Assembly (NCBI RefSeq): GCF_030063415.1
Contig: NZ_JASITA010000014.1
Coordinates: forward strand, 1-64,000
Length of the DNA: 64,000 bases
Direction: 5' to 3'
Source of the DNA: Streptomyces sp. H27-C3
GTDB lineage: Bacteria; Actinomycetota; Actinomycetes; Streptomycetales; Streptomycetaceae
Both the position numbers and the translations under genes were made by a program. The notes under the pieces are model-generated. The model saw nothing but the letters and a program-made list of their open reading frames with translations. It searched no databases and had not been told where the DNA came from. Positions 53,083 through 61,888 of the stretch are shown here, in pieces; the first letter of the stretch is position 1, and every line of letters begins with the position of its first letter.

Positions 53083-53598
53083 CTAGCCCGCCGCAGGATG
53101 ACGCACCGTGGCGGATGCGAGAACTGTCTGCACCTCCGCCACGGTTTCGTAGAGCCATGCTGCTTCCAGAACCGGATTATCCGCCGCCGTGTGCTGCGGC
53201 CAGCCCACGTAATGTCCCTCCAGGCGTTCCACCTCCGCGTGGAGGGCGCTGAGCGTGGCCCGAAGGGTCTTAACGACATCTTCCGCAGCTCCTTCGAAAT
53301 TCTTTGGGTATGTAAGCAGTGCCTTTACACTCCCATCGATATCGCTGGTGACCGGAAGAACACTGCACCCTCCCTTTTCCAGGAGTGAAGCCAATCGCGC
53401 AGTTCGGCGCCGCTGGAAGTCGTAGTAAGTGTCAGGCCCGATAGGGCCCCCAGCGTTCACGTTGTACACCCACTTGACCTCTACGAGATCCTCGCTGAAT
53501 CGTTTGAGTTTGTACCCGTGAGAACCACGAGAACCCGCCGACCACGGCACCTCCTGAGCCTCTGCCAGAATGGCCAGGACTGTAGTACGTTGATACAC
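53083..53598 (-). CDS. Hypothetical island protein
   Basis: A 171-residue protein. GTG 53598 follows GGGAGGAAAG. The N-terminal part is basic and beta-rich (KLKRFSEDLVEVKWVYNVNA), and the second half is helical (VVKTLRATLSALHAEVERLE). No family or motif is recognised. It stands between two terminators as a single gene. Confidence 0.7.
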   Translation of the reverse strand: MYQRTTVLAILAEAQEVPWSAGSRGSHGYKLKRFSEDLVEVKWVYNVNAGGPIGPDTYYDFQRRRTARLASLLEKGGCSVLPVTSDIDGSVKALLTYPKNFEGAAEDVVKTLRATLSALHAEVERLEGHYVGWPQHTAADNPVLEAAWLYETVAEVQTVLASATVRHPAAG

Positions 53599-53743
53599 GT
53601 TCTTTCCTCCCTGAATGTAAGCATCCCGTGCCGCGTTCAGTGCGGGTTTGAACGGGACTGTAGCAGAGAATGCTGATCGTTACTTGAGTGTCCTAATAAA
53701 CTCTCGCTTGGGGCACTTCCCCTTGCCGCTCTCCAAAAAAGAA

Positions 53744-53774
53744 GCACCCTCCAGGCCAAATTTCTGGAGGGTGC
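53744..53774 (-). terminator. Factor-independent terminator with U tract
   Basis: An 11-bp stem (GCACCCTCCAG with CTGGAGGGTGC) followed on the minus strand by TTCTTTTTTGG. Such a U tract is unusual for Streptomyces and marks this DNA as foreign. It serves the zinc-ribbon gene. Confidence 0.8.
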
Positions 53775-53794
53775 TCATTCAGCTCTTGCACGAT

Positions 53795-53965
53795 CTAGGA
53801 GCCTGCGGCCTTCTCTGCGCGTTCCTGAACTTCACGGTGCGTTGCTATGCACTGGAAGTTCACGCACTTCTCGCAATGCTTACATTCCGAGCGATTGGTC
53901 CCCTCCGGCAGCCGCTTTCCGCAGTCTGCGCACCGTTTATTTTGGGGCTGGGTTTCCGTATCCAT
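53795..53965 (-). CDS. Small zinc-ribbon protein
   Basis: A 56-residue protein. RCADCGKRLPEG and CKHCEKCVNFQC give several C-x2-C pairs. ATG 53965 has GGAG eight bases upstream. It ends in a short charged helix. The function is unknown; zinc-ribbon peptides of this size are common on actinophages and plasmids. Confidence 0.65.
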   Translation of the reverse strand: MDTETQPQNKRCADCGKRLPEGTNRSECKHCEKCVNFQCIATHREVQERAEKAAGS

Positions 53966-54059
53966 CTGCTCTCCTGTGCTTCGAAACATCAATGACTCGG
54001 CAGTCCGCTCTGTTACGAGAACTCAGGCTCGGGCGGGACGGCCCGTAGACCTGGCTCTG

Positions 54060-54434
54060 TCAGCTGAGCGTGTCCGAGATGTTCACCACGACTTGCGTCG
54101 CGTGGTGCTGGTCCAGGGCGTCTGTCTTGGTTGCCGGTTCGGGGCGGTGCCGTACGCGCCAGCCTGCGCGCCAGACATAGGAAACGATCGTGTCTGCTTC
54201 GCGGAGTGTGGCCACTTCGTAGGTATCGAACTTGCCCTCACGGCAGACGGTCTTGTGGAGGACCGCATCGTCGGAATCTATGAGGAAGGTGTGCCAGTCC
54301 CGTAGGGACTGACGTTTCCCCCCAGCCCTCGCAGACTGTTCACCGAGGCGGACGAGTCTCTTGTTCTGCCACCTGAGTTTCTTCAGTTCGCTTTGCTCGC
54401 GCCTGTTTCGGACGAACTCAGCTATCTTTCCCAC
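54060..54434 (-). CDS. Hypothetical basic protein
   Basis: A 124-residue protein. The N-terminal 50 residues are a basic helix (EFVRNRREQSELKKLRWQNK), probably a coiled coil. The rest (FLIDSDDAVLHKTVCREGKF; YVWRAGWRVRHRPE) is unrecognised. GTG 54434 is chosen for AGGAGG six bases upstream; an ATG at 54473 lies further out with no such site. Confidence 0.65.
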   Translation of the reverse strand: MGKIAEFVRNRREQSELKKLRWQNKRLVRLGEQSARAGGKRQSLRDWHTFLIDSDDAVLHKTVCREGKFDTYEVATLREADTIVSYVWRAGWRVRHRPEPATKTDALDQHHATQVVVNISDTLS

Positions 54435-54500
54435 GGTTTTCCTCCTGCGCTTCCTTACGGGCCTGCATCTCACGGTGCTTCATGCTGCCCCTCCGCTGTG

Positions 54501-54548
54501 CACACCAAAGGAGCCTATCCGAAGGGACGGACAGGCTCCTTTGGTGTG
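54501..54548 (-). terminator. Long hairpin after the DUF2075 gene
   Basis: A 21-bp stem with one mismatch (54501-54521 with 54528-54548), loop 6 nt, 35 nt past the stop of the nuclease-helicase gene. Confidence 0.75.
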
Positions 54549-54582
54549 CATGTGCGGTCTGCGTCACAGGAGGCGGAGCATG

Positions 54583-56475
54583 CTAGTCCCTGTGAACGAG
54601 GCTGCGGAGCTTCTCCCGGGTCTCTTCGTCAGTGGAGAAGAGGACGGTGCCTTGCATGCCTCGGGTGAGGAGAACCTTGTAGGTGTTGCGGATGAGATGT
54701 TCGAACTCGTCTTGTTTGGCTCGGGCGACGACGGTGTCTTTGCTGGCCTTTTTGTCGGCGATCCAGAGGCCATCGCGCCAGACGAGGTCGGGTCCGAAGA
54801 TGACGCCGTTCCAGTCGTATTCGAAGCCTTGGGCGGTGTAGATGCAGCCAACTTGGGAGAATCCGGCGGGGTCGGTTGCCCAGAGGTTCTTGGAGGGGAA
54901 GCCGCCGACACTGCGGTCGCCTTGTACGTTCCAGGGGTGTTTCCAGTCCCATACGGGGAGGGTGACGTCGTCGACGAGGCCGACGAAGTTCTTGTCGTCA
55001 TCGAGGACGGGTTCGCTCCAGGGCCAGCAGAACCCGGCTGTCATGCGGGCCTGCTGCTTGCCATCGGCGGCACCTTGGTGGGAGCGCAGGATGGCTTCCA
55101 GTTCCTGGGGTGTTTCGGCGACCTGGACTTGGAAGTTGTCATCGCCGCTCCAGGGGATCGGGCCGCCTGGGGCGAGCCCGAGCAGGCGCAGGACCCATTC
55201 CTCGTAGGCGCGGCTGCCGCCGCAGCGGAACTGGCCGTCGAGGTTGACGTGGCGGACGGTAAGGCCCTTCGCCTTGGCGGCGTCGTCGATTTCCTGGGCG
55301 GTGCCCATTTCGCCGGGGCGGACGACTTGGTGTTCGTCGAGGAGGAAGACGGGGACGCGGGCGGCGTCGAGGAGTTCCTCGATCTGCTTGCGCTCGCTGC
55401 GCTTGTCTTTCGGGGTGAAGCGGTGGTTGGAGGATTCGCGGATGCGGTGGGCTTCGTCGCACAGTAGGACGTCGAGGGCGTTCTTCTCGGCGTGCGTGAA
55501 GTTGTTGAAGTAGCGGAACAGCTTTTGGATGCGGCTGTTTCCCTTGCCAGCGACCTTCTGAAGTGTGGTGGTGAACGACTTGGAGCCGGTGACATGGATG
55601 CCGGTGTAGTCGTTGCGGTACATCTCGCCGAGGAGCTGGATGGCGATGACGCTCTTGCCGGAGCCGGGACCGCCGGTGACGACGATGACTTCCTTGAAGT
55701 CGGACTGCCGGGCCTTCTTTACGGCTCGCATGACGAGCGAGTAGGCGACCTGCTGTTCGTCGAGGAGGTTGTACTGGCTGCGGTCCTTAATTTCGTCGGC
55801 AGCAACCTGCATGAGCTGTTTGCTGGGGGCGATGGCTTCAGGGTGCAGGTCGTCGGCGGCCTGGGCTCCGGATGTGGGTGCGAGGCGCTTGGTGAGGTAC
55901 TCCTGGAACTCGCCCTTGCTGGAGCCGGTGAAGAGCCGTCCGTAATCGTCGTGGGGGAAGTCGAAGAGGGGGTCCACGCCGAAGTTTGTCGCGTTGTGGA
56001 GGTAGGCGGCCCCGCTGATGCGGTGTGCGTGGCCGTGCAGCGACTTAGTGAAGTCGGCGATGTGGTCGCAGTAGCGGCGTACCTGGGCGATGGGGTGAAG
56101 GCGGGCGATGTTTCCCATGCCCTTGACGACAACAAGGTCCTCGGAATCGGGTACTGGGGTCGCCTCGGTCCACTGCTTCAGCTCGACGACGACGTAAGAT
56201 GGCTCGCCGGTTGTGGGGTGGGCTCCGGCGAGAAGGGCGTCCACGCGGTAGCTGGAGAGCGGGACCGGGTACTCCACGAAGACTTCGATGTCGCCGAGCC
56301 CTGCGTCGATGAGGGTGTTGGCGAGGGCGGGGAGGCTGTTTTGCCAGGACCGTTTTTCGCTCTCACCCGCGTTGTAACCGTGAGTGAATTTGAACTGCAC
56401 GGCGAGATTCTCGGCGAGTGTGTTCGCGGAAGCTTCCTTGGCAAGGGCACGAGCAGACATACGCAGCAACGACAC
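54583..56475 (-). CDS. DUF2075 family nuclease-helicase
   Basis: A 630-residue protein. Residues about 20-190 contain PD-(D/E)XK-like elements (SSYRVDALLAG, then YVVVELKQW). The helicase core has Walker A TGGPGSGKSVIAIQLL, Walker B LLCDEAHRI, an arginine-rich HLDGQFRCGG-like motif and the late motif LLTRGMQGTVLF. DUF2075 proteins are superfamily I-like and are often found in defence and mobile-element settings. GTG 56475 is chosen for GGGGA upstream; ATG 56460 is an alternative. It is transcribed alone between two terminators. Confidence 0.75.
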   Translation of the reverse strand: MSLLRMSARALAKEASANTLAENLAVQFKFTHGYNAGESEKRSWQNSLPALANTLIDAGLGDIEVFVEYPVPLSSYRVDALLAGAHPTTGEPSYVVVELKQWTEATPVPDSEDLVVVKGMGNIARLHPIAQVRRYCDHIADFTKSLHGHAHRISGAAYLHNATNFGVDPLFDFPHDDYGRLFTGSSKGEFQEYLTKRLAPTSGAQAADDLHPEAIAPSKQLMQVAADEIKDRSQYNLLDEQQVAYSLVMRAVKKARQSDFKEVIVVTGGPGSGKSVIAIQLLGEMYRNDYTGIHVTGSKSFTTTLQKVAGKGNSRIQKLFRYFNNFTHAEKNALDVLLCDEAHRIRESSNHRFTPKDKRSERKQIEELLDAARVPVFLLDEHQVVRPGEMGTAQEIDDAAKAKGLTVRHVNLDGQFRCGGSRAYEEWVLRLLGLAPGGPIPWSGDDNFQVQVAETPQELEAILRSHQGAADGKQQARMTAGFCWPWSEPVLDDDKNFVGLVDDVTLPVWDWKHPWNVQGDRSVGGFPSKNLWATDPAGFSQVGCIYTAQGFEYDWNGVIFGPDLVWRDGLWIADKKASKDTVVARAKQDEFEHLIRNTYKVLLTRGMQGTVLFSTDEETREKLRSLVHRD

Positions 56476-56615
56476 AGGACATCCCCAGGCAGCACGAAAC
56501 GACGTGTGCGGGTGAGGCATGTCCGCGCCGATGCGCAGAAGCCCGATGGGCCGCAATCAGAACGCTGATCACTCTAATGGGCGCCACTGACATCCGGGGT
56601 GGGGCTGGGGGAAGG

Positions 56616-56661
56616 TACCTCGGCCCCACCTGCTCGGGCATGTGCTGGTGGGGCTGAGGTA
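56616..56661 (-). terminator. Terminator of the helicase operon
   Basis: A 15-bp stem with one mismatch (56616-56630 with 56647-56661), 13 nt beyond the stop of the last operon gene. Confidence 0.75.
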
Positions 56662-56673
56662 TGGGGGGTGGGC

Positions 56674-57267
56674 TCAGTCCTCGCGGTGGCCGCCGAGTTC
56701 GGCAAAGAGCAGGCCCATGGAGAAGCCGTCAGCCCAGTGTGCAGCCTGCGTAGTGACCAGCTCATCGAGTGGGGGCTTGTCGAGTTGGCGGATCTGGATG
56801 GCCTGGATGGAGCGCACGGAGGCGACGTGCACGAGGGTTGCTCCGTCGATGCGCTTCTTCCACTGCTCCTCGCGGTCCTCGCCCCAGTGGCCGCCGATGA
56901 TGCTGTTGGTGGCACCGAGAAGGTTGTGGTCGGGGAGCTTCCCGAAGAGCGACGTCAGCTTGGCCTGCTCGGTATAGACCAGGGCGTACATGAAGCCCTC
57001 CATCCACACGTGGATGAATTGCCGGTGAATCTGGGTGGCTCCGGGGCGGGTGTTGCCCCAGAGGCCCTTGGTTTCCTCGGCACGCTGCATGGCCATTTTG
57101 TAGACGGCATCGAGGTCGACACGCTCGCCGATTTCGGTGGGGGTGGCCCGTCCGCCGCCTTGGGTGTCCCAGGCGACCGTCATGTCTGTCGCCTCGGCGA
57201 TCCGCTCGTAGTCGAGGGTCTGGGGCGGGTTGGTGTTCTGTCCGTCGAGACGAGGGTCGTTGCTCAT
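56674..57267 (-). CDS. Hypothetical island protein
   Basis: A 197-residue protein of mostly helical composition (QIHRQFIHVWMEGFMYALVY; TLVHVASVRSIQAIQIRQLD). No motif is recognised. It starts by an ATGA overlap with the stop of the Lsr2-type gene, so the two are made together. It is the last gene of the operon. Confidence 0.7.
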   Translation of the reverse strand: MSNDPRLDGQNTNPPQTLDYERIAEATDMTVAWDTQGGGRATPTEIGERVDLDAVYKMAMQRAEETKGLWGNTRPGATQIHRQFIHVWMEGFMYALVYTEQAKLTSLFGKLPDHNLLGATNSIIGGHWGEDREEQWKKRIDGATLVHVASVRSIQAIQIRQLDKPPLDELVTTQAAHWADGFSMGLLFAELGGHRED

Positions 57268-57602
57268 GCGGCCATGGCCCTTTCGTGTGCCTCCCGGATG
57301 TTGGCAGGAACGCGGCCACGCAGGTTGATGCTGTACCCGTTGGCCTTCGCCCAGTCGCGGATGTCAGCAGTGCTGGGACCGCTGTTTCCGGTCCTAGCCA
57401 CCTTGGGGCGGTTGGTGGTGCTCCGGCCGCCCGTCTTGCGTCCGGCCTTGGCATAGGGATCGAGAGCGTCGCGGAGCTTCTTTGCGTTCTTCGTGCTCAG
57501 GTCGATCTCGTAGGCTTTTCCGTCGAGGGCAAACGTGATGGTCTCGTTAGCCTCGTCGCCGGAAAGGTCGTCGATGAGAAGGATCTGGACCTTCTGTGCC
57601 AC
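57264..57602 (-). CDS. Lsr2-type nucleoid-associated protein
   Basis: A 112-residue protein. The N-terminal dimerisation part reads VAQKVQILLIDDLSGDEANE, then TITFALDGKAYEIDL. The C-terminal DNA-binding part has IRDWAKANGYSINLRGRVP, with the RGR AT-hook-like loop. Lsr2 binds AT-rich DNA in the minor groove and silences foreign genes. The sequence is shorter and more divergent than chromosomal Lsr2, so it is an island paralogue. GTG 57602 follows AAGGAGA. Confidence 0.85.
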   Translation of the reverse strand: MAQKVQILLIDDLSGDEANETITFALDGKAYEIDLSTKNAKKLRDALDPYAKAGRKTGGRSTTNRPKVARTGNSGPSTADIRDWAKANGYSINLRGRVPANIREAHERAMAA

Positions 57603-57716
57603 TGGAATTCTCCTTGTGCTGATGGGGTGAAGGAGGCTAGCAGCCGCTGTCGTGCGGGCCGCTGGGGATGTATCCGTCGCAGTTGCTTGCTGACTGCGGA
57701 AGAGTTGCAACGTCCG

Positions 57717-58556
57717 TCACTTGAAAGTCTTTACGGACTCCCGCTTTGGACGCTTGGGCGCGTCCTCGGGGCCGCGCTCATAGTCGTCGACCCAAATCTT
57801 CTTCCGCAAGGAACTCTTCGGCCCATAGTGCTGCATTCGCCAGAAGCCCTCGACCTCTTGTCGATATTCGAGCTTCCGGCCGGTGCCCTCACTGTCGCTC
57901 GAACCTTGTGATGGCTTCGGTCGTGAGACCGCGTCGACCAGGGTTACTTCTGCCCAGTCGGAGGGTCGTCCCTTATTAGTCGCCTTCTTGGCCTGTGAGG
58001 CAGTGGGCGGGGAGAGCGATACAGCCGCGAAGCGCGGCAGGGTCATGCGATACCACATGGCGAAGGCTGGGTAGAGGAGTTCGGGCTCGACGGCGCGGCT
58101 CTGTCCTCGGAGCAGTAGGCGGACGTCGTTGTCTTCGGTCTCGCTTCCGAATCTCCCGTACAGCACGGGTTGGAGCGGGCCGACGTTTCTGCCGGGAGCC
58201 GGTGGTGGGCCTTCCTCGGTCATCGACCATGCAACCACCGTCAGCTTGCCCGAGGGGTCTTGCAGGCTGTCCCAGGAGAAGACCCGAAGGGGGACGTTCA
58301 TGCCGTGGATGGCGAAGCCCAGCAGTGCGGCGTCCGCGTGGTCGAACCACATGAAGCCCTGGGGGGTCGGGGCGTAGTCGAGCATTCCGGTGTGGTCGTC
58401 CAGGTAATCGGCCATCTTGCATGTTTGCCGTACCTGCTGTTCGGAAGCCCAGAACAGCTTGGAGCCATGGAGCATCGGGGACATGGTCTTGCTCGGGTAT
58501 TGCTCGTAGTGCGCTGTGGTTTCGTCTCGGAGCTTCGGCAACTGGCGAGGGTGCAT
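57717..58556 (-). CDS. Hypothetical protein, mobile-element type
   Basis: A 279-residue protein. The first half is mixed alpha/beta (ALLGFAIHGMNVPLRVFSWD). The C-terminal motif VEGFWRMQHYGPKSSLRKKI, then WVDDYERGPEDAPKR, is characteristic of proteins seen in actinobacterial phages and plasmids, by recall. No enzymatic motif is recognised. Spacing to the 37-codon gene upstream is seven bases. Confidence 0.65.
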   Translation of the reverse strand: MHPRQLPKLRDETTAHYEQYPSKTMSPMLHGSKLFWASEQQVRQTCKMADYLDDHTGMLDYAPTPQGFMWFDHADAALLGFAIHGMNVPLRVFSWDSLQDPSGKLTVVAWSMTEEGPPPAPGRNVGPLQPVLYGRFGSETEDNDVRLLLRGQSRAVEPELLYPAFAMWYRMTLPRFAAVSLSPPTASQAKKATNKGRPSDWAEVTLVDAVSRPKPSQGSSDSEGTGRKLEYRQEVEGFWRMQHYGPKSSLRKKIWVDDYERGPEDAPKRPKRESVKTFK

Positions 58557-58563
58557 GTCGTAC

Positions 58564-58677
58564 CTACGGCTGCTTGATGTTGGTACCGGACGTCTTCATC
58601 TTCTCTTGGATCTCAGCCCACCGTGCCAGGGTTGCCTTGGCCTGGGGGACCGGCGGCTCCGGGTGTCTGCTAGTCAC
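58564..58677 (-). CDS. Very small protein in the helicase operon
   Basis: A 37-residue peptide, VTSRHPEPPVPQAKATLARW and then AEIQEKMKTSG to a TAG. GTG 58677 has GGAG six bases upstream, the previous gene ends two bases before, and the next starts seven bases after. This spacing supports it as real. Confidence 0.6.
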   Translation of the reverse strand: MTSRHPEPPVPQAKATLARWAEIQEKMKTSGTNIKQP

Positions 58678-58679
58678 GC

Positions 58680-58973
58680 TCACTCCGAGTTCCAGCCCAC
58701 GTCGAGGCGGTCGATGACCTTGCGGGCGCCGGGCCGGGCGAGCATGGTGCCGTCGGCCTCAACGAACTCGTACAGCCGCTCCTTGAGGTACATAGCCTGC
58801 TCGTAGGTGACGGTCATGTCGGCAGACTCGCCCCTAGGACGGCCGCGCCACATGAGGCTGTCCCATGCTTCCTTCGCGGTACGGCGCTCGGGCGTGTCTG
58901 GCGCCGTGTCCAGGAACTTACGGAAAGGGCGCAGCATCCCAGGGATGGTCACGGTGCGCTGTGCTTCTGGCAC
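58680..58973 (-). CDS. Hypothetical island protein
   Basis: A 97-residue helical protein (TAKEAWDSLMWRGRPRGESA; YEQAMYLKERLYEFVEADGT). It overlaps the end of the upstream gene by 25 bases. No family is recognised. Confidence 0.65.
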   Translation of the reverse strand: MPEAQRTVTIPGMLRPFRKFLDTAPDTPERRTAKEAWDSLMWRGRPRGESADMTVTYEQAMYLKERLYEFVEADGTMLARPGARKVIDRLDVGWNSE

Positions 58974-59458
58974 GAGGTCGCTTCTCCTGTCAGTTCCTTG
59001 AGGACGCGCTCGGACTCAGCGAGCACCTTTTTGCTGGTAAGGATCTCCTTGGGCAGCTTGAAGTAGTCGCTGCGAGCCTGGTCGAGCCGCTTTTGCGTCG
59101 CGGGGCGCTCACGGTTGGTGTACCCGACCAGTGCCAGGCGGGCTGTGGTGAAGGCTCTCTCCCAGTTCTCAATGGTGTTGAGATCATTCACTTTGAGCGA
59201 CGTCTGGAGCGTCTTCACGGCTTCACTGAGACGTTCTTCTTCGTGGGTGATTTTTTCGGTGTAGAGGTCGATGAACCACTCGCACAGTTCCCCGGTATCG
59301 AAGATCACGGTGGTGTTGTATTCGTAGACCTCGGGCGGGAACGGTTCCATGTCAGCGGGTGCTTTGCGCATGAGCGAGCGGTACCGCTTGAAACGGGCCA
59401 TGGTCAGGCCCGTGACATCGCAGAATTCCTGGGCCGAGATCATGACGTAGTTGCTCAA
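58949..59458 (-). CDS. Hypothetical protein coupled to helicase
   Basis: A 169-residue protein. TTG 59458 overlaps the TGA of the helicase gene, with GAGG eight bases upstream. An early segment (MISAQEFCDVTGLTMARFKR) could be an HTH, and the rest is a charged helical region (HEEERLSEAVKTLQTSLKVN). The tight coupling suggests that it works with the helicase. Confidence 0.65.
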   Translation of the reverse strand: MSNYVMISAQEFCDVTGLTMARFKRYRSLMRKAPADMEPFPPEVYEYNTTVIFDTGELCEWFIDLYTEKITHEEERLSEAVKTLQTSLKVNDLNTIENWERAFTTARLALVGYTNRERPATQKRLDQARSDYFKLPKEILTSKKVLAESERVLKELTGEATSCQKHSAP

Positions 59459-61551
59459 GGTGTCCTCTGTTCTTGCTGTCTGAAATGGGCCTTCATGCGC
59501 TCGGCCTCTTCGAGGAACCACGGGTCATGCCGGTATTCGGAGACCTTGAAGTGAGGGAAAATCTCCTCGAAGCTGCGGGCGATGTCCGCCATGCGCTCGC
59601 GCCGGGTCGAGGGGTCGCCCTCCTCCGCGACCTTGCGGAACTCGGCTGCCAACTCCTCACCCTTGACGGTCTGGTGGTAGAGGGAGTTGGGGTGGTCTTT
59701 CGTGCGGTTCCATAGGCCGTGCATGGTGCCAACGGCGTTGTTGACGAACGCCCTGTACTTGCTTGGAGGCCACTTGAACTCCGGGACCAACCGCTCGCAG
59801 CGGTAGGCGAGTTTGATCATGCGCATCGAGCGGAGTTCGCTCTCGACGCTGTGGTCCCGAAGGACGTTGTTGAACTCGTCGACCAGCTCCATGAGGGCTG
59901 GCTCGTCGATCTCGGGGTACCGCTCCTGACGCTTGCCCCAGTTCCAGCCGGGGAGCTTTTCCAGGAGTTCGGCCCTGGACGGCAGTAGCACGCCCTTCTT
60001 GTAGTTCGTCTTCTGTGAGGCGGCGAAGCTACCCAGAGCGTCGCCCTGTGGCGTCACGTAGGAGTTCTTCGGGACATCGCCTGTGAACTCCAAGTACGCC
60101 TTGAGCTTGCCGTACCGGTCCAGCCAGGACTCAGTAGTGTTGGTGAGGATGTGGAGCTTCAGCGCCTCATGCAGCTTGCTCTGCAAGACCCCGTCCTCGC
60201 CCAGAATCTCGATCGCGCTGGGCAGGGAGACCGACCTGTCCTGGCCGGTGAATTCCTGCTCGCCGAACTCCATCCGAGCCTGCGAGAAGCTGGAGTCCAT
60301 CCGCTCGTCGAAGTCGCGGAGGCTGGAGAGCACGGCCCACACATGCCGGAAGTCGCTGCCCTCCAGGACCGTTTCAGGGCTCTCGCCAGGTGCGAGGTAA
60401 ACCGGCAAGACGATGACGGACGGCTTGTCCTTGCCCGGGTGCAGACGCAGTGCACGGCCCACCGCCTGGGCGATGGCAATCTTGCTGGTCTTGGGGTCGG
60501 CGAACACGACGCTGTCGACCGACGGAACGTCCACGCCTTCGGTCAGAACCTGAATGTTCGAAAGCACTGTTGCGCCTCCCTCATCCGGGTTTGCCAGCTT
60601 GGCTAGCACTGCCCGCCGCTCAGAGGGGTTGCTGGTGCCGTCGACATGAAGCGCTTCGATGGGTACCCGAGTGACGGTGGAAGCTGTGCTGCCCAGTGTG
60701 TTGGTGAAGACGCGCGAGCGCTCGCGACGGCCGTGGAAGGCGATGATGCGGCGCAGGCCGTACTCTTCGACCGCGCGGGCGACGGCGATCTGGGCGGCGA
60801 CCTGCGAGGTGGTCAGTTCGTCCCCCCGAGGCAGGCTCGTCTGCTCCAGGAGGACCTGGTGGACTTCCTCGTCGGCCACTAGGACCACTGCCACCCGGAA
60901 GTCGGACAGTAGCTTTTTTTGGATCGCGGCGCCGAAGGTGAGTTCGTAGACCCTCTCGCCATACAAGGACGGATCGTCCATGCTCACGACATCCTGCGTG
61001 CCGTCGCCAGCCGGGTGCACCTTTGCTGTGGCCGTCAGTGCGATCCGCGTGGTGGCGGGGATGCGGTTGTCGTCGAGCACGAGGGCGTAGGCGTGGCCGC
61101 CAGGTCCTGCGGTGCGGTGTGCCTCGTCGAGGACCATGACGTCCAGCGGAGGAAGATCTACGTCTGCTTCGTATGCTTCGGCAACGCGGGCTGCGGACTG
61201 GTATGTGCACAGCAGCAGCCTGATCCGGCCTGTCTCAGTGCGGAGGAACGTAGCGATCTTGTCGGAGTCGGTGGTGGCGTTCGCCTCGCCCACAGAAGGG
61301 TCGGAGAAGACAAGCAACCCGTCCACGCCGCCTGGCACATCACGCTGCCAGTCCTCGTACGTCTGCCGCAACAGTTCCTTGCTCGGAACCAGCAGCATGA
61401 CCCTGCCGTCGTCCCCGGCCCGCTCAAGGGCCGCCATCCGACCGATGAGGGTCTTGCCCGTACCGCAGGCAAGTACGGCGAGTGCTCGCCCGGAGGGCCC
61501 TATGCTCCGAATCGCTTCCAGCGCTTCGATCTGATGCGGACGCGGTTGCAC
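59455..61551 (-). CDS. Superfamily II DEAD/DEAH helicase
   Basis: A 698-residue protein. Motif I is ACGTGKTLIG, motif II VLDEAHRTAG, motif III ALTATAK, motif V VLTEGVDVPSVD and motif VI QAVGRALRL. The C-terminal 250 residues (helicase-associated region rich in Trp/Lys; GWNWGKRQERYPEI) are unassigned. It resembles phage and plasmid helicases involved in replication or restriction. GTG 61551 has GGAG at seven bases. It is the largest gene of the operon. Confidence 0.8.
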   Translation of the reverse strand: MQPRPHQIEALEAIRSIGPSGRALAVLACGTGKTLIGRMAALERAGDDGRVMLLVPSKELLRQTYEDWQRDVPGGVDGLLVFSDPSVGEANATTDSDKIATFLRTETGRIRLLLCTYQSAARVAEAYEADVDLPPLDVMVLDEAHRTAGPGGHAYALVLDDNRIPATTRIALTATAKVHPAGDGTQDVVSMDDPSLYGERVYELTFGAAIQKKLLSDFRVAVVLVADEEVHQVLLEQTSLPRGDELTTSQVAAQIAVARAVEEYGLRRIIAFHGRRERSRVFTNTLGSTASTVTRVPIEALHVDGTSNPSERRAVLAKLANPDEGGATVLSNIQVLTEGVDVPSVDSVVFADPKTSKIAIAQAVGRALRLHPGKDKPSVIVLPVYLAPGESPETVLEGSDFRHVWAVLSSLRDFDERMDSSFSQARMEFGEQEFTGQDRSVSLPSAIEILGEDGVLQSKLHEALKLHILTNTTESWLDRYGKLKAYLEFTGDVPKNSYVTPQGDALGSFAASQKTNYKKGVLLPSRAELLEKLPGWNWGKRQERYPEIDEPALMELVDEFNNVLRDHSVESELRSMRMIKLAYRCERLVPEFKWPPSKYRAFVNNAVGTMHGLWNRTKDHPNSLYHQTVKGEELAAEFRKVAEEGDPSTRRERMADIARSFEEIFPHFKVSEYRHDPWFLEEAERMKAHFRQQEQRTP

Positions 61552-61603
61552 TGCGCGCTCCGTTCTTTCGTTCGTGATGCGGATGAGATGGCTGGGGGGT
61601 GGC

Positions 61604-61844
61604 CTAGTAGTCGTCGTCCCAGCGCTCGCCAGCGGCGCTCTCGTCGAACCAGTCCGGGGGCGTGGCAGAGTCGGGGTACACGGCCCGCACCTTCTGGAAG
61701 TGTTCCTCAGACGCGTCGTGACCGGCCCCGCAAACGGTAGATCAGGGTGCCCGCGCGGGACTCCTGGCCGGTGACCGAACCCTGGCAGGTGTGGTCCTTC
61801 TTGTGCCGGTCCAGGCACTCGCGCGGCTCTTCGGTCGTGCTCAT
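61604..61844 (-). pseudogene. Zinc-ribbon gene with apparent frameshift
   Basis: ATG 61844 (GGGGAGAGA upstream) opens a frame that reads MSTTEEPRECLDRHKKDHTC, then QGSVTGQESRAGTLIYRLRG and stops at 61707. Skipping one T in a TTT run near 61741 gives YRCGAGHDASEEHFQKVRAV, then YPDSATPPDWFDESAAG and ERWDDDY to a TAG at 61604. The second part is a well-known actinophage/plasmid C-terminus (by recall). Either the gene is broken or the run was misread. Confidence 0.6.
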
Positions 61845-61888
61845 ATCTCTCTCCCCTGAGATCAAAAGCGGCCTGTGGCCGGTCGTAC

